Notes under the pieces: model-generated
Database searches by the model: none
Seen by the model: the letters and a program-made list of their open reading frames with translations, nothing else
What the model was told of the DNA's origin: nothing
Program-made: the position numbers and the translations under genes
In this document: positions 26,364-34,752 of the stretch, in pieces
Layout of the letters: each line of letters starts with the position of its first letter
Position numbering within the stretch: position 1 is the stretch's first letter
Source: an uncultured Acetatifactor sp.
Lineage (GTDB): Bacteria > Bacillota > Clostridia > Lachnospirales > Lachnospiraceae
DNA: 46,523 nt
Direction of reading: 5' to 3'
Assembly (NCBI GenBank): GCA_910577035.1
Contig: CAJTKW010000033.1
Span: 1 to 46,523, forward strand

Positions 26364-27320
26364 TCAGTTTGCTTCCCGATGCAGCGTCACCTGATTTTCA
26401 TGAACCGTCACCGACTTCATGCTGCGCAGGAAGCTGGAAATGCGGTTATAACCAAACTGTCTGAAATCCAGCTGCTTATACTTTTTGTGGAGTTCATCGT
26501 TCAGAGTGGAGAGATTATCTATCATGCCGCCGTTTTTCTCAATCATGCTGCAGATTTCCCGCTCCAGCTCCGCCTTGGTAAGTGTGGAACGGCGTTCCAC
26601 GCAATATTGGTAATTTATTTTTTTCACATTGAAATCAGGCAGCTCCTGGGTCACCATCGTGCTGAGCTTGGTATATCCGTAGTTGCGGACGTCAAAATCA
26701 GAAAACCTGTCGTTCAAACGATTACCGATCCTGGCAAGGTCTACCGGCTTCCCGTCGTTCTCATTAATCAGGGCCAGGATCGCCTGCCGCACCTCCGTCA
26801 CCGAAGTGACATTCTGCTCGTCACCGCCCTCGATGCTCTCCGCGCCTTCCAGTGCCTTATTCTGCTCCGCTACCAGATTCAGGTGGATGAACCTGTTGCA
26901 GGCCCTGGTCAGCGCCGGAGGGGTCTTGGATTCCCCCATGCCTAAGACAAACATATTTTCTTCCCGCAGACGCATGGCCAGACGGGTAAAATCACTGTCG
27001 CTGGTCACCAGGCAAAAGCCCCTGACTTTATTCTTAAACAAAATATCCATGGCATCAATCACCATGGCCATGTCCGTGGCATTCTTCCCCGTGGTATAGG
27101 AAAACTGCTGTACGGGCATAATGGAATGCTCCAGCAGCATCCCCTCATTCCAGCCGTTGGCCTTCGACCAGTTGCCGTAGATACGCCGATAAGTGGAAAA
27201 TCCGAATTTATCCAGTTCTTCAAAAATGGTGGCGGCATATTTGGAGCTGATATTATCCGCATCGATCAGCACCGCAAACTGCATACGCTCCCCCTGGATT
27301 GTCTCCATATTTTCTTCCAT
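26364..27320 (-). CDS. NYN-domain nuclease-like protein with two LOTUS (OST-HTH) repeats
   Basis: A 318-residue LabA/DUF88-type protein. The NYN domain (about 12-150) belongs to the PIN-like RNase superfamily and keeps the acidic set: VLIDADNIS (start), KNATDMAMVIDAM (middle) and VTSDSDFTRLA (end). Two similar winged-helix units follow, about 172-240 and 250-315, each ending in a LS/IS-hydrophobic segment after a GY motif (YGYTKLS and FGYNRIS). These match OST-HTH/LOTUS RNA-binding repeats. An RNA-processing role is likely from domain content; the target is unknown. GGAGG six bases before the ATG at 27320 decides the start over the ATG at 27332. Confidence 0.9.
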   Translation of the reverse strand: MEENMETIQGERMQFAVLIDADNISSKYAATIFEELDKFGFSTYRRIYGNWSKANGWNEGMLLEHSIMPVQQFSYTTGKNATDMAMVIDAMDILFKNKVRGFCLVTSDSDFTRLAMRLREENMFVLGMGESKTPPALTRACNRFIHLNLVAEQNKALEGAESIEGGDEQNVTSVTEVRQAILALINENDGKPVDLARIGNRLNDRFSDFDVRNYGYTKLSTMVTQELPDFNVKKINYQYCVERRSTLTKAELEREICSMIEKNGGMIDNLSTLNDELHKKYKQLDFRQFGYNRISSFLRSMKSVTVHENQVTLHREAN

Positions 27321-27335
27321 GCTAACCTCCATGTC

Positions 27336-27349
27336 GCAGCTAAAGCTGC
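27336..27349. promoter_or_regulatory. 14-bp palindromic site at the NYN-LOTUS promoter
   Basis: GCAGCT-AA-AGCTGC, symmetric apart from the two central bases, lies about 10-23 bases downstream of the -10 box and just before the ribosome binding site. The loop would be too short for an RNA hairpin, so a protein operator is more likely. Confidence 0.4.
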
Positions 27350-27358
27350 ATTTATTTC

Positions 27359-27387
27359 ATTTTACAGGATTGACCGCCAAGATGCAA
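27359..27387 (-). promoter_or_regulatory. Likely promoter of the NYN-LOTUS gene
   Basis: On the minus strand TTGCAT (27387-27382), 17 bases, TAAAAT (27364-27359). The -35 match is weak. Confidence 0.5.
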
Positions 27388-27540
27388 GCGTCACTTCTCC
27401 CGGGAATGTGCCAATACCAGTCCATTCCCGGCAGTTCGGACATTGGTGCCTGAACTGTTACCAAAGAAGCGCTGGTTAAATCATCGCTTCCTTAAAAGCC
27501 TCCGGCGGATGCGCACGGATTTGCAGGGTGTTTCCCTAAA

Positions 27541-27603
27541 AAAGTACAAATCCGGTAAAATTTGTGAGATAAAGTACAAATGTAATAAAACTTGTGATAT
27601 AAT
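27541..27603 (+). promoter_or_regulatory. Tandem 30-bp repeat and promoter of the CPBP gene
   Basis: 27541-27570 and 27571-27600 are a 30-bp tandem duplication with about 23 identical positions. Each copy starts AAAGTACAAAT and carries a dyad (ACAAAT with ATTTGT in the first, ACAAAT with CTTGT in the second). The second copy runs into TATAAT (27598-27603). This arrangement looks like a double operator overlapping the promoter. The stretch 27388-27540 shows nothing else I can support. Confidence 0.6.
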
Positions 27604-27635
27604 GAATCCAACGTGGAAAATTGAGGAGGTATCGT

Positions 27636-28391
27636 ATGACATCCCGATTAAAAGCTGTCGGCGGCAGCTTCCTGATTACCCTTTCTTTCCTACTGGGTAT
27701 CGGAATTCTGTCTTCCGCTGCCATGATGGCCTTCAAAGGCAGTACGGAACATGTGGCCTTAATCAGCGGCATGGCCCAGGCCATATATCTGCTTCTTGTA
27801 ATGCTCATTATCCGTTTCAGGAAAATAGACGTGAAAAATACATATGGCCTTAAAGGGGTTTCCGTGAAAAAATACCTGCTGCCGATCCTGGCGGCCTTCT
27901 GCTTTTCGGCATTCTCCAATATCCTCCAGGCTGTGGCTCCCATTCCCCCGGAGCTGATCGGAGGAATGGCAGAGGATATGGAGAAAAGCATGGCTGCTTT
28001 TATCTTATCCGTTTTTATCATTGCGCCGGTAGTGGAAGAATTTGTGTTTCGCGCCCTGGTTATGACCACACTGCACAAAGGCTTTTCCGACATTGCTTGC
28101 GTTTTTATATCGGCAGCCCTGTTTGCCCTGATCCATGCCATGGCGGGCGGCGTCATCATCGTCGTGCACGCTTTTCTTGGCGGTATCATATTTGCGCTTT
28201 CCTATGTTAAAACAAAGTCATTGTTTCCGGCTGTCATTGCACACATCTTCGGCAATATCGGCAGTTATGTCCCCGCTGTCACCGGAAGCCTGCCGGCTGC
28301 GGCACAATACGGGATGGCCCTGTGCTTCCTGCTCATTTCCGCCGCCTGCTGCATGGGACTGCTCAAAGAACGCCCTACCACTCTTTCGTGA
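27636..28391 (+). CDS. CPBP family intramembrane glutamic endopeptidase
   Basis: A 251-residue polytopic protein of the CPBP (Abi, Rce1-like) protease family. Motif 1 EEFVFRAL (EExxxR) is near 135-142, motif 2 FALIHAM (FxxxH) near 164-170, and the last motif HIFGNIG (HxxxN) near 203-209. Six to eight membrane segments are predicted by eye. Members process membrane-anchored or exported peptides and are often tied to bacteriocin immunity, but the role here is open. The frame opens at TTG (27621), but GAGGAGG precedes the ATG at 27636 by six bases. The 3' end overlaps the small convergent gene by 17 bases. Confidence 0.88.
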   Translation: MTSRLKAVGGSFLITLSFLLGIGILSSAAMMAFKGSTEHVALISGMAQAIYLLLVMLIIRFRKIDVKNTYGLKGVSVKKYLLPILAAFCFSAFSNILQAVAPIPPELIGGMAEDMEKSMAAFILSVFIIAPVVEEFVFRALVMTTLHKGFSDIACVFISAALFALIHAMAGGVIIVVHAFLGGIIFALSYVKTKSLFPAVIAHIFGNIGSYVPAVTGSLPAAAQYGMALCFLLISAACCMGLLKERPTTLS

Positions 28392-28590
28392 TCTCTTCCG
28401 CGGATAACCCGTAGCTCTCCATAAATTCGGCCAGGTCCCTGCTGTCACGAATGAGCATGATTTCCGTAAATTTCCCTGTTTGCCTGTCCTTAAACCCTGC
28501 CACCTGCTCCCCGTTGCAGATGCTTGCATGTATCACCGGCTTCAGATTCTCTTTATCATAGTCCCGAGGTCTGCCTTTTTTGCGAAACAT
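28375..28590 (-). CDS. Small conserved-looking protein of unknown function
   Basis: A 71-residue charged protein without membrane segment, beginning MFRKKGRPRDYDKENLKP. GGAGG lies eight bases before this ATG, which sets the start. The upstream TTG start at 28605 would swallow the ribosome binding site. Similar short proteins with the RPRDYDKENL opening occur in Lachnospiraceae to my recollection, but no function is established. It is downstream of nothing on its strand except glyA (about 150 bases away) and converges on the CPBP gene with overlap. Confidence 0.65.
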   Translation of the reverse strand: MFRKKGRPRDYDKENLKPVIHASICNGEQVAGFKDRQTGKFTEIMLIRDSRDLAEFMESYGLSAEEITKEW

Positions 28591-28712
28591 CGCTTTGCCC
28601 TCCAATTTCCAATCCTTATCCCCAAAGAAGGGGCCATGGAAAACGAAGCCGGCTTCACCCCGTTTTTCACGCCCCCGCCTGCGGACACTCCAAAGCCGGT
28701 ACGCCGGCCTGC

Positions 28713-28737
28713 GGAAAACACTGATAAAAGCGTTTCC
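28713..28737 (-). terminator. Possible hairpin after glyA
   Basis: On the minus strand GGAAACGCT with AGTGTTTTCC, six-base loop and one or two mismatches, directly after the glyA stop. No T run follows. Weak evidence. Confidence 0.3.
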
Positions 28738-28742
28738 CGATA

Positions 28743-29981
28743 TTAAATCAACGGATATTTGTCGGTCAGAGACTGAACAATGGCCCGGGCCTCGGAAACC
28801 TTCTCCTCGCCGCCCTTGATCACCAGGGCAATGGCTTCCGCGATCCTGTCCATATCCTCCGCCTTCATGCCTCTGGAGGTGACGGCCGGCGTTCCCAGAC
28901 GGATACCGCTGGTCACAAAAGGCGACTGGGGATCGTTGGGGATCGTGTTCTTGTTGCAGGTGATGTGTGCCGCATCCAGCAGCTTTTCCACAGCCTTGCC
29001 GGTAAGGCCGAAATTCGTCAGATCTACCAGCATCAGGTGATTATCGGTGCCTCCGGATACGATTTTGATCCCCCGCTCCAGAAGCCCCTTGCACAGAGCC
29101 TGGGCATTCTCGATAATGCCCTTCTGATATACCTTGAAATCGTCGCTCAGCGCCTCTTTGAAACAGACGGCCTTGGCGGCGATTACGTGCATCAGCGGTC
29201 CGCCCTGGATGCCGGGGAAAATCGCCTTGTTAAAATTATATTTCGCGTTTACTTCATTGCTGGATAAGATCAGGCCGCCCCTGGGTCCCCGCAGGGTCTT
29301 ATGGGTCGTGGTGGTAGTCACATGGGCATAAGGAATGGGGCTGGGATGAAGCCCTGCCGCCACAAGTCCCGCAATGTGGGCCATATCCACCATCAGGACA
29401 GCCCCCACCTCATCGGCAACCTCACGGAACCGCTTAAAGTCAATGGTACGGGCATAAGCGGAAGCCCCTGCAATAATCATCTTCGGCTTTGCCTCCAGGG
29501 CGGTCTCCCGCAGTTTGTCATAATCAATAAAGCCTTCGTCATTTACGCCGTAAGGCACAATGTGAAAATATTTTCCCGACATATTAACCGGGCTGCCATG
29601 GGTCAGATGCCCGCCGTGGTCCAGATTCATGCCCATAATAGTGTCTCCCGGCTGGCAGACCGTAAACTGTACCGCCATATTGGCCTGGGCGCCGGAATGC
29701 GCCTGCACATTGGCATACTCGCAGCCAAACAGCTCCTTTGCCCGCTCAATCGCCAGGGTTTCCACCACATCCACGCAGTCACAGCCGCCGTAATACCGTT
29801 TCCCGGGATACCCTTCCGCATACTTGTTGGTCAGCGGGCTGCCCATTGCCGCCATCACTGCCTTACTCACCCAGTTCTCGGAAGCAATCAGCTCAATGTG
29901 GCTGTTCTGCCTCTCCTGCTCGTCTTCAATCGCCTGAGCGACCTCAGGATCCACCGCCCTTACATCGTCCAAAGAATACAT
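28743..29981 (-). CDS. glyA: Serine hydroxymethyltransferase
   Basis: PLP enzyme interconverting serine and glycine with tetrahydrofolate, the main source of one-carbon units. The 412-residue product has the normal length, the PLP-lysine motif VTTTTHKTLRGPRGG near 223-237, and the N-terminal ELIASENWVS (about 29-38). AGGAGG seven bases before the ATG at 29981 (reading MYSLDDVR) is chosen over the ATG at 30002. Divergent from the lipid kinase gene, with TATAAT on the minus strand near 30033 as a possible -10 box. Confidence 0.97.
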   Translation of the reverse strand: MYSLDDVRAVDPEVAQAIEDEQERQNSHIELIASENWVSKAVMAAMGSPLTNKYAEGYPGKRYYGGCDCVDVVETLAIERAKELFGCEYANVQAHSGAQANMAVQFTVCQPGDTIMGMNLDHGGHLTHGSPVNMSGKYFHIVPYGVNDEGFIDYDKLRETALEAKPKMIIAGASAYARTIDFKRFREVADEVGAVLMVDMAHIAGLVAAGLHPSPIPYAHVTTTTTHKTLRGPRGGLILSSNEVNAKYNFNKAIFPGIQGGPLMHVIAAKAVCFKEALSDDFKVYQKGIIENAQALCKGLLERGIKIVSGGTDNHLMLVDLTNFGLTGKAVEKLLDAAHITCNKNTIPNDPQSPFVTSGIRLGTPAVTSRGMKAEDMDRIAEAIALVIKGGEEKVSEARAIVQSLTDKYPLI

Positions 29982-30068
29982 TCCAAATCCTCCTGTTTTC
30001 ACGCTTTACTGTATTAAAATACCTGTCCTAGATTATAACACAAAATACGAAATAAGAAAATGATTTTA

Positions 30069-30097
30069 TTTACGGATCGGCAATCTGCTGATACAAT
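30069..30097 (+). promoter_or_regulatory. Promoter of the lipid kinase gene
   Basis: TTTACG (30069-30074), 17 bases, TACAAT (30092-30097), about 50 bases before the start codon. Confidence 0.55.
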
Positions 30098-30147
30098 AAA
30101 GTAGCAGACAATGAAAACAACAAAAGCGAAAGAGAGGGCCCAGCTTT

Positions 30148-31077
30148 ATGTATCACATTATTATCAACCCGGCATCCCGCTCCGGAAAAGGGCTGAAAAT
30201 ATGGAAAGAGCAGGTGGAACCCGCACTGCGCAGGGGAAATGTCCCTTATCGGCCCTGGTTTTCCGAAAAGGCCGGGGACGTTTCCAGAATCGCCGGCGAA
30301 ATACTGTCCGCTCCCGGAGACGGGCCTGTCTCCCTGATTATCCTGGGAGGCGACGGCACGGTCAATGAAGCCCTGCAGGGCATTCCTGATCCTTCCGGGA
30401 TCATATTGGGCTATATACCCACCGGATCCAGCAACGACCTGGCAAGGGACCTGAACATCCCCACCTCCCCCACCGCTGCCCTGGACCTGATCCTGCACTC
30501 GGGAACCGCCTGCTTAATGGATCTGGGAACCGTCACCTATGAAGACGGGGAAAAGCGCCGTTTCGCAGTCAGCTGCGGCATCGGTTTTGATGCGGCGGTA
30601 TGTGAGGAAGCCCTGCGTTCCAAGGCTAAAAAGGTTCTGAACAAGATCGGCCTGGGAAAGCTGACCTATCTCAGCATCGCACTGAAGCAGCTCTTTGCCG
30701 CAAAGGCCATTTCCGGAAAGCTGATTCTGGACGACGGCACCCCTGTGGAAATCGGCAGTATCCTCTTCACTGCCTGTATGCTCCGCCGCTTTGAGGGCGG
30801 AGGTTTCATGTTCAGCCCCGATGCGGACGCCACGGACGGTATCTTAAATCTGTGTGCCGTGGGGGATATTTCCAAGGCGCTGATCCTTTATGCCCTGCCT
30901 ACCGCCTTTCAGGGCAGGCATTACCGTTATCAGGGCATTACCCCCTATCAGGCCAGGAAGGTCCGCATAGAGGTGTCCTCTCCTCTCTGGGTACATACCG
31001 ACGGTGAAGTTGCCAGAAAAAGCCGCAGCATTACCGTAACCTGTGAGCAAAACGCCCTGCGCATTATCCGGGGATAA
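30148..31077 (+). CDS. Diacylglycerol kinase family lipid kinase (YegS/BmrU/DgkB-like)
   Basis: A 309-residue soluble lipid kinase with the DAGK catalytic fold. It starts with the family motif IIINPASRSGKG (4-15), has the nucleotide-binding LGGDGTVNEALQG near 68-80, and PTGSSNDLARDL near 91-102. The most likely reaction is ATP-dependent phosphorylation of diacylglycerol to phosphatidic acid, as for DgkB. The PAP2 phosphatase gene 136 bases downstream has the opposite type of activity, so the two may work on one lipid pool; this is inference. Confidence 0.92.
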   Translation: MYHIIINPASRSGKGLKIWKEQVEPALRRGNVPYRPWFSEKAGDVSRIAGEILSAPGDGPVSLIILGGDGTVNEALQGIPDPSGIILGYIPTGSSNDLARDLNIPTSPTAALDLILHSGTACLMDLGTVTYEDGEKRRFAVSCGIGFDAAVCEEALRSKAKKVLNKIGLGKLTYLSIALKQLFAAKAISGKLILDDGTPVEIGSILFTACMLRRFEGGGFMFSPDADATDGILNLCAVGDISKALILYALPTAFQGRHYRYQGITPYQARKVRIEVSSPLWVHTDGEVARKSRSITVTCEQNALRIIRG

Positions 31078-31088
31078 TCCTGAAGGTT

Positions 31089-31108
31089 TTCTTAAGATTG
31101 CTTAAGAA
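31089..31108. promoter_or_regulatory. CTTAAGA direct repeat / palindrome upstream of the PAP2 gene
   Basis: TTCTTAAG-ATTG-CTTAAGAA: a palindrome that is also a direct repeat of CTTAAGA at 10-bp spacing. It ends 13 bases before the -35 box of the PAP2 promoter. It may be a binding site for a response regulator or part of a terminator for the lipid kinase gene. Confidence 0.4.
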
Positions 31109-31121
31109 GGGAAAAAAGGCA

Positions 31122-31149
31122 TTGCATTTTTTCCATCCGACGCTATACT
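31122..31149 (+). promoter_or_regulatory. Promoter of the PAP2 gene
   Basis: TTGCAT (31122-31127), 16 bases, TATACT (31144-31149). The -35 lies inside an A/T hairpin (GGAAAAAA at 31110-31117 with TTTTTTCC at 31127-31134). Confidence 0.55.
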
Positions 31150-31213
31150 ATACTTGTCGTTCAGTTGTATTACTGACATCCGGTGATAAACATAAAGTGT
31201 AGGTGGGCAGAAT

Positions 31214-31918
31214 ATGGAAAAAATGGGAAAAAAGGAAAAAATCAAAGCCATTTATGAAAAATATAAGCACGGGATTCCGTTGTTGATCTATCTGGCGGTT
31301 TATCTGGCCTGGTTCGCCTGGCTGGAGAAAACAAATGTCAAAAATTATCAGGTGATACACGTCAGCATGGATGACTATATCCCCTTCTGTGAGGTGTTCA
31401 TTATTCCATACCTGCTTTGGTTCGGATATGTGGCCGCCGTGGTGGTTTATCTGTTTTTCAGGAATAAGCAGGACTATTACAAAGTATGCTGCTTTTTATT
31501 TACCGGAATGACCTTGTTCCTTGTCATTTCCACCCTGTGGCCCAACGGCCATGATTTAAGGCCTGCCGTTATGCCGAGAGACAATTGCTTTACGTGGCTG
31601 ATCTCCCTCCTTTGGCAGACAGACACCCCCACAAACCTGTGGCCCAGCATTCACGTATTCAACTCCATGGGAGCACATTTTGCAGTAATGCGCAGCGGAG
31701 ATCTGGCAAAGTCAAGGTATGGCAGGCCGATCAGGATCGCTTCCGGAATCCTCAGCGTCTCCATCATCCTCTCCACTGTGTTCATTAAGCAGCACTCCCT
31801 CTTTGACGTAGTGACGGGAATTCTCCTGGGCGCAATCATGTACGCCTGTGTCTACAGAAGGGAATGGCTGCTGGCCTTCAGTCCTGCAAACAAAAACCGT
31901 GAAAAAACGGCCGGCTGA
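31214..31918 (+). CDS. PAP2 family membrane phosphatase
   Basis: A 234-residue membrane protein with about six hydrophobic segments and the PAP2 signature: WPSIHVFNS (PSxH type, about 143-151) and STVFIKQHSLFDVVTG (SxxxxxxHxxxD type, about 188-203). The first lysine-rich signature (KxxxxxxRP) is weak; LWPNGHDLRPAVMPRDN near 107-123 may take its place. Members dephosphorylate phosphatidic acid, undecaprenyl diphosphate or inositol phospholipids. AGGTGG lies seven bases before the ATG. It ends two bases before the convergent glycosyltransferase gene. Confidence 0.88.
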   Translation: MEKMGKKEKIKAIYEKYKHGIPLLIYLAVYLAWFAWLEKTNVKNYQVIHVSMDDYIPFCEVFIIPYLLWFGYVAAVVVYLFFRNKQDYYKVCCFLFTGMTLFLVISTLWPNGHDLRPAVMPRDNCFTWLISLLWQTDTPTNLWPSIHVFNSMGAHFAVMRSGDLAKSRYGRPIRIASGILSVSIILSTVFIKQHSLFDVVTGILLGAIMYACVYRREWLLAFSPANKNREKTAG

Positions 31919-31920
31919 TT

Positions 31921-32949
31921 TTAATTGAACTTGAAAATCCTCTGGCAGATCTTATAACCTTCCACCGAGATCTTACGTCCGCCCCGTCCCGGCAGGTTCA
32001 TGGCTTCTCCCATGATGCCGTGGCGCAGGCAGCGGTACAACAGCCTGTCCTTCTCTTTTAAATACTGCCACAGTTCCGCTTTCTTGGCCAGATTCTCCTC
32101 GGTGCCGGAACGTATCAGCAGCACCGATGAAACCGTGGTAATAATCTCCAGATAATTTCTCATGTATTGGTACAGACGCTTCTTCTTCGTGAGCGTCTGC
32201 TTTTTTTCCGTCAGATAATCGATCATCAGCTTGTTGACCCTGATTTGCTGGTCAATCCGGGAAATCATGACATTCTCGTTGACGGACTGGTCCTCTCTGC
32301 CAATATAGTAGCGGTAGAAATTTACATCCAGGTAATACATATTCCTCACATAAGGGAGGGGTTCAAATACATAAAGGTTATCCACATAGAAGGTATGCTC
32401 GGGAAGCCGGATTCCGCATTCCTTCAGAAGCTTTGTCCTGAAAATCACAGAGTGCATCAGAATATAATGGCCCTTTTGAAAATGATGGCAGTCCTCCCAG
32501 GTGAACATACGGCCTGTGGGGAGGCTGTGGCGGTACTGGATAATCTTCTTTTTCTTCTCCCCTTCCTTCTCGTATACATAATTGCAAACCAGCATATCCA
32601 GGGTATGTGCCCCCCCCATAAACTCCCGGAGAGTCTCCAGCACCCGCTCATATGCGTCCTTTTTCACCCAGTCGTCACTGTCAACCACCTTGAAATAGAC
32701 TCCCGTGGCATAGTCAATCCCCGTGTTCACCGCAGAGCCATGGCCCCCGTTTGCCTTGTGCACCGTCTTCACAATGGCAGGATACCTGGCGGCATACTCA
32801 TCTGCTATTTCCGCCGTTCTGTCGCCGGTAGAGCCGTCGTCTACAATGATAATCTCCACGTCCTCCCCTCCCGTCAGAAGGGATTCGATACATTTTCTCA
32901 TATATTTTTCCGAATTATAACAGGGAACCACTATTGATAATAATTTCAT
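31921..32949 (-). CDS. Glycosyltransferase family 2 protein
   Basis: A 342-residue GT-A glycosyltransferase. It has VVPCYNSEKYMRKCIESLL at the start (7-25), IIVDDGSTGDRT near 35-46, and the metal-binding VVDSDDWVKKDAYE near 91-104. It probably adds a sugar to a surface polysaccharide or teichoic acid; donor and acceptor are unknown. The last 110 residues are basic and may contact membrane. Its ATG overlaps the stop of the sfsA-mutY fusion gene by four bases, which couples their translation although the functions look unrelated. Confidence 0.92.
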   Translation of the reverse strand: MKLLSIVVPCYNSEKYMRKCIESLLTGGEDVEIIIVDDGSTGDRTAEIADEYAARYPAIVKTVHKANGGHGSAVNTGIDYATGVYFKVVDSDDWVKKDAYERVLETLREFMGGAHTLDMLVCNYVYEKEGEKKKKIIQYRHSLPTGRMFTWEDCHHFQKGHYILMHSVIFRTKLLKECGIRLPEHTFYVDNLYVFEPLPYVRNMYYLDVNFYRYYIGREDQSVNENVMISRIDQQIRVNKLMIDYLTEKKQTLTKKKRLYQYMRNYLEIITTVSSVLLIRSGTEENLAKKAELWQYLKEKDRLLYRCLRHGIMGEAMNLPGRGGRKISVEGYKICQRIFKFN

Positions 32950-34739
32950 ATGTCTTCATACCTTTCTTTCCCAAGACGTATTTTCAGATACCCGGTATAA
33001 GCGGAAAACGCAGACGGCACAGGGTATTTCTCTTCCGTCTCACAGGGCTCCACGAAAAGCCAGCCCCGGCTGTCCTTCCCGGGACACCCGTGCTCCAGCT
33101 CGTCCACGCGGACCATATATCCTTTCATATGCCATTCCCTGTGGGTAAAAATGTGCCTGGCATCCTCCAACGGTTGAATGCGCAGAGTCCTGAAGCCGTT
33201 CTCAGCCAGATAGGCCGTGACCTCCTCCGCCGTCCGCCAGCCATCCAGCATGGGAAACTCGTACATTCCCGCCAGAAGCCCGCCGGCCGGACGCCTGTGG
33301 AGAGCCGCCCTGCCTGCATCCCGGATAATCAGCACCGTTTTTTCCTCAATCTTCCTGGGCTTCCTGCCTTCCTTCCTGGGAAACTCCGTTTCCGTACCGT
33401 CGGCATGGGCCCGGCAGATCCCGTTTAAGGGACAGCAGCCACACAGAGGCTCGCCGTTAGGGATACAGACACAGGCGCCGATCTCCATCATTGCCTGATT
33501 AAAATCCCCGGGACGGTCCGCGGGTATCACCCCGGCCAGCTCTTCCTCCACCGCCTTCTTTACTTTTCCGTCCGTAATCAGCCTCTCGTCCTTTCTGACC
33601 CGGGCAAGCACCCGGAGGACATTCCCGTCCACTGCAGGCACCGGCCGGCCAAAGGCAATGGAAGAAATGGCTCCGGCAGTATAGCTGCCGATTCCCGCAA
33701 GCTTTGTCAGCGACTCGTAATCCCCGGGCATTTCACCGCCGTATTCCCGGACGATCTGTACTGCGGCCTTCTGCAGGTTCCTTACCCGGTTATAATACCC
33801 CAGTCCCTCCCAAAGCTTTAACAGCTGCTCTTCCGGGGCCCGTGCCAACGCGCCTGCATCCGGCAGCGCCTCCATAAAACGCTCGAAATAGGGCTTTACC
33901 GCCTCCACGCGGGTCTGTTGCAGCATGATTTCCGATACCCATACCCGGTAGGGTGAAGGCTCCTCCCGCCAGGGAAGAATCCGCCTGTTCTTATCATACC
34001 ATTCCAGGAGAGGTTTGGGAATGGCTGCAAGCCTTAATTTTTCCTTAATATCCCTGCTTTCCAGCCTTACCGGCACCGGGCGGTTCACTGCCAGGCTGTC
34101 CGGTGCCACCCTGCAGTTATATGCAAGGATTTCAACGCCTGCACGGGCCGCCCGGCACAGTACGTTTCCGAATTCCGGCTGGATGTCCCACTCCGGTTCA
34201 AAGTGGTCCGCCTGCTCCATCTGTATGACAAACATCACAAAAGCCCTGTATCCCTCTCCCTTCGCCCGGATCAGCTCCTCTATATGCTTTACCGCACGCC
34301 GGGAAGGCGCATCCGGAAACCTGACTGTCCCCCCCTGCTCCAGAGTAACGCCCTTGACTTCCAGAAATACCTTTTCCGTTTCCGTCTCCAGATAAAAGTC
34401 AAAACGGGAGCCCCCGTATACCGTCTCAGGACGTATCAGCTTCACATCCGCAAAAAGCCCGCCCGAACGCAGCCATTCCTCAACTGCCCTGTTGGGCGCC
34501 TGGGCATCCATATTAATCAGGCGGTCCCCTTTTTCCACCGCCACCAGGTCATAGGCGGTGGAACGGGCCGCATTACTGCTTTTCGTCAAATACACAGTTA
34601 CACCGGGCTGCAGAAGCTCCCTGCAGCGTCCGGTGTTCTTGACATGGACTTTTTCCGTTTCCCCGTTCAGCTCCACAAAAGCAACAAAACGGTTCTGGCG
34701 GCAGACAAAACGTGCCGGCGTTATATTAGCGTATTTCAT
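32946..34739 (-). CDS. SfsA nuclease - MutY adenine glycosylase fusion
   Basis: A single 597-residue frame joins two proteins. Residues 1-230 are SfsA, a PD-(D/E)XK-type DNA/RNA nuclease family, with SRFDFYLET (D114) and VFLEVKGVTL (E127, K129). Residues 233-597 are MutY, which removes adenine opposite 8-oxoguanine: EIMLQQTRVE (catalytic E270), GLGYYNRVRN, the helix-hairpin-helix LAGIGSYTAGAI, VDGNVLR (D371), an iron-sulfur set C425-x7-C433-x2-C436-x5-C442, and a NUDIX-like 8-oxoG domain (about 465-590). All key residues of both parts are present. The start at 34739 follows AAGGA by seven bases; the frame open to 34892 is ignored. It sits 13 bases after the 5'-nucleotidase gene. Confidence 0.94.
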   Translation of the reverse strand: MKYANITPARFVCRQNRFVAFVELNGETEKVHVKNTGRCRELLQPGVTVYLTKSSNAARSTAYDLVAVEKGDRLINMDAQAPNRAVEEWLRSGGLFADVKLIRPETVYGGSRFDFYLETETEKVFLEVKGVTLEQGGTVRFPDAPSRRAVKHIEELIRAKGEGYRAFVMFVIQMEQADHFEPEWDIQPEFGNVLCRAARAGVEILAYNCRVAPDSLAVNRPVPVRLESRDIKEKLRLAAIPKPLLEWYDKNRRILPWREEPSPYRVWVSEIMLQQTRVEAVKPYFERFMEALPDAGALARAPEEQLLKLWEGLGYYNRVRNLQKAAVQIVREYGGEMPGDYESLTKLAGIGSYTAGAISSIAFGRPVPAVDGNVLRVLARVRKDERLITDGKVKKAVEEELAGVIPADRPGDFNQAMMEIGACVCIPNGEPLCGCCPLNGICRAHADGTETEFPRKEGRKPRKIEEKTVLIIRDAGRAALHRRPAGGLLAGMYEFPMLDGWRTAEEVTAYLAENGFRTLRIQPLEDARHIFTHREWHMKGYMVRVDELEHGCPGKDSRGWLFVEPCETEEKYPVPSAFSAYTGYLKIRLGKERYEDI

Positions 34740-34752
34740 AAAGCTATCCTTA

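Noticed and set aside
25013..26464. 483-codon open frame on the plus strand.
   Set aside because: Shadow of rarA, whose motifs are clear on the other strand.
28636..28746. Small proline-rich 36-codon frame near the end of glyA.
   Set aside because: The purine stretch abuts the ATG too closely and there is no other support.
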